In this document: positions 34,900 through 64,000 of the stretch, one piece after another
How the letters are laid out: every line of letters begins with the position of its first letter
How positions within the stretch are numbered: the stretch's first letter is position 1
Assembly (NCBI RefSeq): GCF_037975245.1
Contig: NC_092568.1
Location: 42,399,631 to 42,463,630 of the forward strand
Source: Apostichopus japonicus
Taxonomy: Eukaryota > Echinodermata > Holothuroidea > Aspidochirotida > Stichopodidae
Direction of reading: 5' to 3'
DNA length: 64,000 bases
Notes under the pieces: generated by a model
Databases searched by the model: none
The model's input: the letters and a program-made list of their open reading frames with translations, nothing else
Told to the model about the DNA's origin: nothing
Program-made: the position numbers and the translations under genes

Positions 34900-35339
34900 A
34901 ATGGGAAATGAGGCAAATGTTGATGGGATCCCATGGCGTATGTTAACCTTAAAATCATAATCCAGACGCCCTGGTCGGTAGTCATGTCACAGGAGACTGG
35001 TACGGTTGCTTCAAGCCGTTCAACAATTATATCGTAAGTACCACTAGTGGTGTATCCAGCATCCAACATGTCCTTACAGGTTTTGAACACAACTGACTCA
35101 GGAGCAAGGGTACTCGTTTTCATTGTGGTAACCTCTGGGACGGCAGCAGCCTCGGTTGGGAGGGGGCAGACCATTTGCGAAAGTGTATGTCCTCAGTTTG
35201 GTGATCAATGTATAGTTATTTTCGCTTTAGTCTCTCTGATATCCGCATTGTTGGGAAGCTAACATTCAACCTGAGTGGTTGATTGTGCGTAAACACAGCC
35301 AAATAAGGCGACAACGATTAAGATAAAGAATCGTGCCAT
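34900..35339 (-). pseudogene. Fibrinogen-related domain fragment with signal peptide, broken
   Basis: The minus-strand ATG at 35339 opens a signal-peptide-like start, MARFFILIVVALFGCVYAQS, then meets TAG after VEC and further stops. About 55 codons from the ATG, in the same frame, an open stretch reads KTCKDMLDAGYTTSGTYDI, then VPVSCDMTTDQGVWIM. This is the beginning of a fibrinogen C-terminal domain: C..ML.AG...SG.Y, then CDMTTD..GW. The rest of the domain is absent from this exon. Either an intron removes the stops (a possible donor is CTCAG|gttgaa) or it is a pseudogene. In animals such secreted proteins often act as lectins in immunity. Confidence 0.6.
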
Positions 35340-36339
35340 ATGATGACGACTGAGGATCCTATCGAAAATTCTGTCGTGTGGAGAATCTGATCTCAAGTTT
35401 TGCATCGTTATTCTGAAATATGATCAAAAATACAACATAAATGTGACCCCTTCCCCTACTAGCCGATATCCTTACCCCCCCATCTCTCCTCCCTCCCTCT
35501 CCCCTCCCCTCCCTCCATCATCAGGCCAAACTACAAAGCAAACAACTAAGCAGTTGTTCGCCGCTGATTTGTTTGATTGCCATTCAATGATAAAGTACAA
35601 TGAATATTCCTCGATCGTGTCCACTTAAGATATAACGATTTGCTCACTCGAAGGATGCTTCACCACATAAATCCGACACGGTGACCCCTCTTAGTGTCTG
35701 CTGTTATTGGCTGCTCTTAATGTCTGCTAGCTTCAGCTATTAGCGCAACCATCTTGGTGACCATTTTGTCGTTCAACGCGTAGGTTATGTATGTTTACCT
35801 GTATTATGCCATCGTACGTTTTCATTACGTGGTCTACTTTCTACCATTATGCCTACCAGCAGTTCACCAGCACTTGACTATTGCACAATCTGTAATGACC
35901 ATATGTGAACTCCAAACAGCATACAGTGCCGTACAACGAATACCGATCTTTTAAAGATTATAGTCGGGAGGTCTTTTGCAAAATCCGTAACGTACACCCT
36001 CCCCTGCATTAACGTGGAACGATTTCCTTCTTCGTGGATTTGCTCCGGAGAGCAGTTCTGTGACAGTGTGAGTGTGACGCCTAGTTAAGTGTTACTGTTA
36101 CTGTTAGGCTACAGAAGCCTAACGTTAGGATGGCATCGCACAGCCTAGCCAAGACCCTTACACATAGAAGTACAGTGACATAACAGGTTGGCTTAGGTTG
36201 AATTTTTGCCAGCACACTGCAAATGTGTAGCTTGTAAGTGTGTAGAGTCTCACTGTGGATTTGCCAACCCTACAAGTTTATTTCATTAACTACTCTCAAA
36301 CGGTCCATTATTATAAGACCTGGGCTGGGCCTAGGCTAG
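35340..36339. other. Pyrimidine-rich tract and possible promoter, no gene recognised
   Basis: A C/T-rich tract lies at 35449-35520 (cccctcccctccctcc). At 35705-35771 there is a reverse CCAAT (tattggct) and ccatcttggtgaccattttg, which includes a YY1-like CCATCTTGG. That pairing is common near housekeeping start sites, so this could be the SRP54 promoter 3.5 kb upstream of its ATG. Speculative. Confidence 0.25.
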
Positions 36340-36347
36340 GCCTATAA

Positions 36348-37056
36348 GGGTTTCAGTTGTTTTCCGCATACGTTACTTTCCGCTGATTACTTTCCGCTGA
36401 AAAAATTCTTCTGCGGAAAACACTTTTTTTTGCACTTTCCTGTATACTATATTTTTCCGCAATTTTAGGATACCAAATTCAGGCAGGATGATTAAAATAA
36501 CATGAGAAAGTATCAAAGAACGTTGAAAAAGGATGATTAGACTGAATTCATGTCAGAAAAGTTAAGCTGCTTGTAATATAGAGGAGGCTTGGGGTGTGTA
36601 ATTAGGGATTATTAAAGAAGTATGAGGCGGTCGGCCGATAAAAGGGCAAAGGGACGCCCGCGTTATGAAGGATTGACTATCTAATAAAGTATTAAAACTG
36701 CAGTCCGCGTAATGATAGTTTAACAAAAAAGTTGTAAAAGGTGGTATCTTTGATTTTCGCTGGATATGGCTGTATAAGTAAGGGCTGTTTTAATAACCGA
36801 ACACGCATTTTGCACCACCTTTCTTACGAGTTACATCTAAAATCATGGCCGATTTATCCTGTTACAGTTAAATCCTATCTTCTCCATCTTCCTAAATCAT
36901 TCCATGTGCCTAATCAATTCAGTAAGTTATTCTGTTCCTCAAAAAAAAAACGTTACTTTCCGCTGAAAAAAACGTTGTTTTCCGCTGACAAATTCGTTTG
37001 CGGAAAACACCGTTTTGTTTCATGGAAAGTAACGTGTGCGGAAAATAACGGTACCC
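36348..37056. mobile_element. 709-bp DNA transposon, 8-bp duplication, TTTTCCGC repeats
   Basis: It is flanked by GCCTATAA at 36340-36347 and 37057-37064. Inverted ends: GTTGTTTTCCGCATACGTTA on the left against GTTATTTTCCGCACACGTTA read inward from the right, just inside GGGT. Extra internal copies of ACTTTCCGCTGA and TGCGGAAAACAC lie in both subterminal regions. No coding. The 8-bp duplication fits hAT or P superfamilies. Its layout of repeated short subterminal words resembles the element at 20656-22123. Confidence 0.85.
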
Positions 37057-37064
37057 GCCTATAA

Positions 37065-39200
37065 GTATAAGTTACATACATGATACAGTACAGGTTGAGG
37101 AACATAGCATGTTATTGTTACAGATAACTAATTATTTATAGCAAAGCTAGGCCTAACCTACACTACAGTTAGGCCTAGATAGGCTATGGCTATGCTAACA
37201 AGTGTAGGCCTAGGGCTGTGGGAATTAAAATTTGAAGACTAACATTTACTGCATGCTTCAAAGGCAAAATACATTGGCTAGGCTCATAAACCAATATCTT
37301 GCCTTTGAAAATTTTATACATGTTCAGATGCAAATCTTCACTTTCATTCCCATGGCCTGCCTAACTTACGGTATTACGGCCATGTCACAATGAATGTCTG
37401 TGGGAGAATATAATTGAATGGAATGTTGGAGCAAATGTTTTCAAATTGTGTCTGTAGGTATGGTAGTGTATAGTCACTTTGAGTGTCCCCTAAATTCAGG
37501 TAATGTAATAGGCCTATACATGGGTAGCTGTACTGAATTATGCCACAGTTGCTGTGTGTAAAAGTCAGATTGTCATCAGTTTTCCAAATGCAATTTTAGC
37601 CCATACAATCAATTTATATAGACATAGTGCAAAAGGAAAAGTCAATTTGTATTCTGAGGCATTGACAAGAATTATTTCACCGATATATTAGAATTACACC
37701 AGGATTGTTAGCTCAGTGGTTTACGTCGGTGCCTTTCAATCATATGGCCCAGATTTTGGGTCACTCCAAGATAAATGTATGTCGTCCAGTTACAGAGTTG
37801 TTGACAATAAACATTTCATAATCATGGATGTTAAATATGAATCTAAGAGACTAACTTCAGTCAGCTTGCGGCTTTGATAAGCCAGTGATGGCTTCTTCAC
37901 GAGTTCCTGCCTGCGGGAGGATCTAAAATACACCATGAAATACAACACATGCATGAAGTCAGGAAAATGTTTCCTAACTTTAACTGTTTTGACTAAATAA
38001 CAAACTGTATCAATCTGAATCTGGTGGATTCTGATCAAAGTATTGATGAAATTACGTAGTTGAAGGATAAAACTAAACCACGGGCTATTCAAAGGTACTG
38101 TATCATTCATTACATTAAACCTTTCAAAACAAGTTTGCTCGCTTAGAATTCAAAGAAACAATAAGCAGTCCTACAAGCAGGAAAGTACCACATATATACT
38201 TTTAAGAGAGAGGTTTTCTCTAGTGAAACACAATGGTATTGTGTATGGTAACCAATGGTAACCTATGGTTACAACAAACCATTGTACAAAAAACACAGGT
38301 TGTAGGCTTTTATGCACCATTTGTTTCAAGTAATCCGTAGCAATTGCTATGATTGTTCAAACATGAACAAACAAATTGTTGAAGTTCAATCAAGCATAGA
38401 TCTGTCATCTGCATGAAAAGTAAGGTGTATTAAATCACAAACTTTATATAGTTTCAATTTTTAGTGTGAAAATCAATTTGCTAACTGTTGGACTATTCAC
38501 TATTCCGCAATTTGAAGACACATCTCTTCCGTCAAGCTTTTCCCGATTCATAGATTTCTTTTTTGTGTGTGTCCTTTTGTCCTTGTGCGCTCTGATTTCT
38601 TCAGAAGATTTGCACCTTATAAGTACCATTTATTATTATTATTATTATTAACAGTAACTCAAATTAAATTAACAAAATTATATACTTTCATCAAAGGGGC
38701 TTTATGAAAATGTGAGAAAATGCACACCTACCTTAGCTAATTGATTGAATTATCTAGCAAACATTCTGAAATGAAGCTTGAATGGAACTTGACAACTGGT
38801 ATAATGACCATAGCCTACATTAGGCTGAGCTAAATGAAATGGGACACCAGTGCTAGGAGTAATTACTGTATGTAACATAGTAGTTAGGAATTTGCCTTTC
38901 AAAATTCTAGCAAAATCCTATATTCTGGTTGCTATGGTTAAGTTTATAACATTGATATAGGTAACAGAATTTAATGAAGCAGTGTTTCTCTACTAGTCTA
39001 ATGAAACATCCTAGCTATACCATCTTAGCAATTCCAACAACTATTTCCAATAACATGTATTGAAGATGTATTGAAGGGCAGTTTTACCATCCCAGAGAAC
39101 TGGCATTTCTCTGTGCTTGCCCTTAACAACAATATCTAAACTGCAGTACATTTTAAGAACGTTTTGACTTTTACTTAACATACATTTATTTCCTTCAAAG
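37065..39200. other. Upstream region or 5' intron of SRP54, no gene recognised
   Basis: At 37709-37772 GATTGTTAGCTCAGTGGTTT followed by GTCGGTGCCTTTCAATC resembles a tRNA A box and anticodon arm, but the B box (GATTTTGGGTCACTCC) is decayed, so I call it a tRNA relic or SINE. An ATT microsatellite lies at 38629-38650. tatttccttcaaag at 39187-39200 could be the acceptor of the 5' UTR exon that carries the SRP54 start codon. Confidence 0.4.
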
Positions 39201-39242
39201 GTCCTCAAAGAGCAGAAATTTACAACTGAAGGCAAATTTTGA

Positions 39243-59123
<19,881 letters not shown>

Positions 59124-59596
59124 GGGTCATCAAAGGGTATAACTGAGGAACAATTGGGATAGATCTCTCCAAGTTGTACCCAAGAGAGAAGAAACTTTTG
59201 TGATCATGATGAAGATTTTAGAGATGGAATATATCTGGTAATTGGGAGTAAAACAGAATATTACTGTCTCCTCTCTAGAGATGTAGGAGGTTGACATTAC
59301 ACTGGTTGTAGAAACACAGAATCCTGGTTTTCAGTTCAAATATGTACTCATTATATGACCAGCTGCTAATTACTTCCTGTTCTCTATGGCAGTGAAAATT
59401 ACTCCTGAAAGAGATCAATTTACTTCTAACTTCATTGGTGATCAAAGCTTTGAAATGTTTCTACCATGGAGTTGTAATAGTTGGAGCCCTCCAAATGATT
59501 CTTGATGTAATAGGTGAAAACCTTAGTTAAACTGAGGTTTATGCTATACTGGAGTTTTGTCTTCAAACTCAAGAGATGTTATTTGCAAGAGTGGTA

Positions 59597-59635
59597 AATA
59601 AAGCTTTGCCAATATTTCTTATAGGAAGCAATAAA
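59597..59635 (+). promoter_or_regulatory. Candidate SRP54 polyadenylation signals
   Basis: AATAAA occurs at 59597-59602 and 59630-59635, about 500 nt after the stop, the first canonical signals I noticed in the 3' UTR. Confidence 0.5.
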
Positions 59636-60164
59636 ATTATTTATATTAACTTAAAAATTCATCTCAAATGTCTGGGTCAATTTGTGACAAGTCACATGAA
59701 AATGATGGCTGAAAAATATCAAGCTGATGATGACCAAAGCTTGAATATTAGAAAGTTCACTAAATGGACATTTATGTTGTGCATGCTTAGTGGATTGGCT
59801 GTTTTGTCTGAAATTGATTTAATTGCTTGTCATTTTAAAGTTTTGGGTAAATAAGACACAATACACAAGTATTTCTATTAGTATTTAAATATAATGATTG
59901 CTATTTCATCGCAGACCTATTTGCAACATTTAGGTTTCTAATTCCTTCTGTAGACCCTGCTAGGTAAAACTATCTCCTTTCCCAATAATCAGGGGCGGTT
60001 TGGCCTACCAGCTGGAACAGATGTATTGTTCGTTCTGAGATACTAAAAGCATCACCAGGTTGAGAGGCTAGTGACTTCATCTTGGCCCCAAATATGCTGC
60101 TTGTTCAAGGCATCAGCAGATCAGATCATTGAACCGGTAGAAAACAATGCCAGTCTGCCCTTGC

Positions 60165-60915
60165 CAATAGTTATTTAGGGGCATGTATGAAGTAAATGGT
60201 AAAATGTATGAAGTAAATGGTAACAAGGGGGAGGGGAGTGTAGTATGCCCCTGCCAATAGTAATTTAGGGGCATGTACGAAGTAAATGGTAAAATGTATG
60301 AAGTAAATGGTAACAAGGGGGAGGGGAGGGGAGGGCAGTCTGCCCCTGCCAATGGTAATTTAGGGGCATGTATGAAGTAAATGGTAAAATGTATGAAGTA
60401 AATGGTAACAAGGGGAAGGGGGGGTAGGGCAGTATGCCCCTGCCAATAGTAATTTAGGGGCATGTATGAAGTAAATGGTAAAATGTATGAAGTAAATGGT
60501 AACAAGGGGGGGGGGGAGGGCAGTATGCCCCTGCCAATAGTAATTTAGGGCATGTATGAAGTAAATGGTAAAATGTATGAAGTAAATGGTAACAAGGGGG
60601 AGGGGAGGGCAGTCTGCCCCTGCCAATAGTAATTTAGGGGCATGTATGAAGTAAATGGTAAAATGTATGAAGTAAATGGTAAAATGTATGAAGTAAATGG
60701 TAACAAGGGGGAGGGGAGGGCAGTCTGCCCCTGCCAATAGTAATTTAGGGGCATGTATGAAGTAAATGGTAAAATGTATGAAGTAAATGGTAAAATGTAT
60801 GAAGTAAATGGTAACAATGGGGGGGGGGGAGGGCAGTATGCCCCTGCCAATAGTAATTTAGGGGCATGTATGAAGTAAATGGTAAAATGTATGAAGTAAA
60901 TGGTAACAAGGAGGG
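60165..60915. repeat. Minisatellite, about 90-120 bp, 8 copies
   Basis: Units contain ggggcatgtatgaagtaaat, ggtaacaagggggaggggag and cagtatgcccctgccaatag. The internal atgtatgaagtaaatggtaa is itself repeated two or three times per unit, giving a two-level repeat, and each unit has a G-rich run. Confidence 0.92.
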
Positions 60916-61780
60916 GGTGGGGCTGGTTACAATGTCCAGGTATTGTTTTTTTTGTTTGGGGGTTTTGCATTCAGCAGTTACATCATCTGCATTGCTTGAA
61001 ATACTACTATACAAGCCTTTGATTTGTTTGTTATTCTTCTTTTGTGTAATGTGTAATGCAATACAAAGCTGTGGGTGCCATTTATACAAATTGTCATTGT
61101 CACTGCCAAACCATGTTTGAACTGAGCCTATTAAGTAGTTTAGAGTGAAGATGTTTGGATAGGATAAGAAACTTCTGTAAGCTTACTATCCGATCTGCCA
61201 CCTACTGCTTTACCAGGAGTCTCCAAGTTTTTGAGGCAATATCACGCTCTCCCTACATCATGTGCTAAATTTGAGCTTGCAGCTTATGTTTATGCAGCTT
61301 ATGTTTATGAGGTGGGAATGGAAAAATATCAAGTTTGACAGGAAATGCCATTGTCATTGTGTTCTGCAGATGGAAAATTAATGCCAGTGGTGTGCACAGG
61401 TTTTCAAAGGTGAGGGGGGGCGGGCTGTGGGTGGGGGTATTCTTTTAGGTACAGTTATCCACCTGGATAATGGTAGTACAAAGTAGGGGGAGCCCCTGCA
61501 GTCATTGCAGCAGGGGTCTTGGTTTAATAAAACATTTTTATAAGTTTAGGAGTCAAATGGTGCTTTCTGAGGCATAGTTTGACTGATTTTGCTGATAAAT
61601 GCATGCAGTAGTAATATAAATTGCCCGACTGAACTGATGGGAAGTAGGGAACATGATGGCTAGGGACATTGGATATTACTGCAGAGTATGGCTAGGGACA
61701 GTGGATATTACTGCAGAATATGTGATTGCATAAACCAGTAGCATTGAAGAATATAAATGATGACAAATCATTTTGATTGT
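60916..61780. other. Intergenic, one degenerate dispersed repeat
   Basis: Sequence at 61390-61580 resembles 19190-19420 (see there). No gene recognised. Confidence 0.4.
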
Positions 61781-62943
61781 TATTCAACACTTTAATACTC
61801 TACACCGCCACCTCAATTGACATTAGGCCTTTGTTCCTGTTTTTGTTATTCTAAGATCCCAAATTAAATACATTTCCTTCTTGGTTAAACATGTTCCAGT
61901 TTTTAAGATAATCACATCTATTCACTATATAACCGTAACAAACAAATAAACATAAGAACAAAACAAATATCATTAGAAAAAAATCATTCAAATTGTCACA
62001 AAATTGTATGGTAGTTTGAAAGAATAAAGGGTATTATAATCTACCATACACAATAGAAATATAACAAAATATGTAACTGTCATCACTGCCAGAAACAATT
62101 AATGAAGATTTGCATGAAGTCAAGACCTTTATCTTAAGAACCTATTCAAAAAGAGAAACCTTGAATATTAATTTATTTTAAAGAGTTCATAATTCAAATA
62201 TCTCATTAAAAAACAACTGATTTTAATTCCCTGATAGATAAGACAAAACAAAAGAACATCAAAAACATACTGGATGTGTCAGACATAACTAAAATAGGAA
62301 ACATTATTGTTCACTATGCACTGAGAGGAGTAGTAAGCTAAGATACATCACTGCACAATCACACCTGGGGTAGCACCCCAGACAGACAACCCAAATAAGA
62401 AACATAATTATGGTGGCACCGCTAAGGTGGCAACAGTAACCTGCAGCATAGAGTGACTTTCATAAAAGATTAACCATGTTCATAATGACAATGGATGTGA
62501 CCTCTCTCTTGCCATTTCAAGTCATTGGAAACCAACCACAGAACTTGCACAGTGGTACTTTGCATATTATAAGCACCATTACCTCTCCATTTGCCCTAAC
62601 ACCCCCTCATTTTCAAACTTTAACAGGTATGAAAAGCTTTCCCCAAATAACCATGGCCTCAACAATAAGGCTCAGAATTATAAGTATGCAGGAGAGTTCA
62701 TGAGAGATTAGTACAATTACCAGCAGGTCAATGAAGATATGATAGGGTTGAGCGATAGAGAGGGAGGGCCCATTCTAACTGATGGTGGTGCACTGCAACA
62801 GACAAACCAGCTCTCAGACAGAGACTGTAGCATAATACAATCTCAATTGCTTTTCTTGCCTAACAAATCTTAATCATTTTTATTTTTCTAAGAAAGAAGG
62901 CCAACTTTCTGTACAAGAAACTTGATTCACTGTATTATTCGAA
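61781..62943 (-). other. Probable alpha-actinin 3' UTR
   Basis: AT-rich minus-strand sequence following the alpha-actinin stop. Candidate AATAAA signals (TTTATT on the plus strand) occur near 62877 and 62171. The extent is inferred. Confidence 0.35.
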
Positions 62944-63102
62944 CTATAAGTCACTTTGACCATAGAGGGCGGTAGAGAAGGACCTGTAATCAAGAGCACC
63001 AGGGATGGCATCAGGGCCACTGTATGGGGCCATTCGTTCTATGCAGTACTCGGCTTGATCAGGTGGCAACTCCCTGCGAAGCTCATCAGCCGTGATGTAA
63101 GA
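62944..63102 (-). CDS. ACTN: Alpha-actinin, last coding exon
   Basis: On the minus strand the acceptor cattttag is followed by 52 codons and TAG at 62944-62946. The translation reads [20 protein letters not shown], then [19 protein letters not shown], then [13 protein letters not shown]. This is the end of the C-terminal calmodulin-like EF-hand domain of alpha-actinin; the final GxSDL is a PDZ-binding tail in the family. Alpha-actinin crosslinks actin filaments. The rest of the gene lies to the right of the window. Confidence 0.96.
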   Translation of the reverse strand, partial: SYITADELRRELPPDQAEYCIERMAPYSGPDAIPGALDYRSFSTALYGQSDL

Positions 63103-63134
63103 CTAAAATGAAAATAAAAACAATGATTACTGAT

Positions 63135-64000
63135 ATATGGAATGCACAAACACAGGTCATCCAACAGATATATATGGAATGCACAAACACAGGTCATCCA
63201 ACAGATCTATATGGAATGCACAAACACAGGTCATCCAACAGATATATATGGAATGCACAAACACAGGTCATCCAACAGATATATATGGAATGCACAAACA
63301 CAGGTCATCCAACAGATCTATATGGAATGCACAAACACAGGTCATCCAACAGATCTATATGGAATGCACAAACACAGGTCATCCAACAGATATATATGGA
63401 ATGCACAAACACAGGTCATCCAACAGATCTATATGGAATGCACAAACACAGGTCATCCAACAGATATATATGGAATGCACAAACACAGGTCATCCAAACA
63501 GATCTGTATGGAATGCACAAACACAGGTCATCCAACAGATATATATGGAATGCACAAACACAGGTCATCCAACAGATCTATATGGAATGCACAAACACAG
63601 GTCATCCAACAGATATATATGGAATGCACAAACACAGGTCATCCAACAGATTCTATATGGAATGCACAAACACAGGTCATCCAAACAGATCTATATGGAA
63701 TGCACAAACACAGGTCATCCAACAGATATATATGGAATGCACAAACACAGGTCATCCAACAGATCTATATGGAATGCACAAACACAGGTCATCCAACAGA
63801 TTCTATATGGAATGCACAAACACAGGTCATCCAACAGATTCTATATGGAATGCACAAACACAGGTCATCCAACAGATATATATGGAATGCACAAACACAG
63901 GTCATCCAACAGATTCTATATGGAATGCACAAACACAGGTCATCCAACAGATATATATGGAATGCACAAACACAGGTCATCCAACAGATCTATATGAAAT
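63135..64000 (-). repeat. 37-bp minisatellite, about 23 copies, last alpha-actinin intron
   Basis: Units of tatatatggaatgcacaaac followed by acaggtcatccaacaga run off the right edge. Variants agatatatatgg and agatctatatgg alternate, and some units gain one base. The array begins about 30 bp from the acceptor of the last exon. Confidence 0.95.

Noticed and set aside
37709-37772. Functional tRNA gene
   Set aside because: The A box is good, but the acceptor stem and B box do not match tRNA rules. It is better seen as a relic or SINE head.
63137-63997. 286-codon repetitive frame
   Set aside because: It is the 37-bp minisatellite read in rotating frames. It lies antisense to the alpha-actinin intron.

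Overview
This is eukaryotic nuclear DNA from an animal. Coding sequence is split into short exons with GT-AG introns, and gene-free DNA is rich in minisatellites and transposons. Protein matches are to ordinary metazoan genes. The mix of tRNA-derived SINE-like repeats, TTAA and 8-bp-duplication DNA transposons, a Ty3/gypsy element and a fibrinogen-type domain fits a marine invertebrate, perhaps a deuterostome such as an echinoderm. I cannot name the species from sequence alone.

Layout. (1) About 1-7750, + strand: the 3' end of an SLC24-type K+-dependent Na+/Ca2+ exchanger, closest in feel to NCKX3/4. Three complete exons follow a 33-copy minisatellite built from the end of the preceding exon and its splice donor. 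(2) 11937-15854, - strand: four exons of an RBBP9-like serine hydrolase; its first exon was not found. One of its introns holds a TTAA-flanked element with a THAP domain (Kolobok-like). (3) 17.7-23.4 kb: a cluster of short DNA transposons. It includes three copies of one TTAA MITE, one inside a tRNA-like SINE and one carrying a three-level nest of insertions. (4) 24426-33672, - strand: a nearly pristine Ty3/gypsy LTR retrotransposon with gag and pol open. (5) 34.7-37.1 kb: a broken fibrinogen-related gene fragment, tRNA-like repeats and a 709-bp transposon with an 8-bp target duplication. (6) 39258-59123, + strand: a complete 12-exon SRP54 gene encoding 505 residues, stretched to 20 kb by minisatellites and a 2.8-kb palindromic element in its introns. 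(7) 62944-63102, - strand: the last exon of alpha-actinin, with another minisatellite in the intron before it.

The most striking signal is a repeated mode of tandem amplification across exon/intron donor junctions. In SRP54 exon 4, the last 22 exonic bases (encoding the GTPase motif ADTFRAG) plus 32 intronic bases are repeated as 56 copies of exactly 54 bp. This leaves 56 potential donors, all in the same phase, with the reading frame open throughout. The same kind of event occurs at an SLC24 exon (33 copies), at the next-but-one SLC24 exon (4 decayed copies) and at SRP54 exon 5 (2 copies). I read this as a mutational habit of the genome that could create phase-matched alternative donors. Whether any are used must be tested with RNA data.
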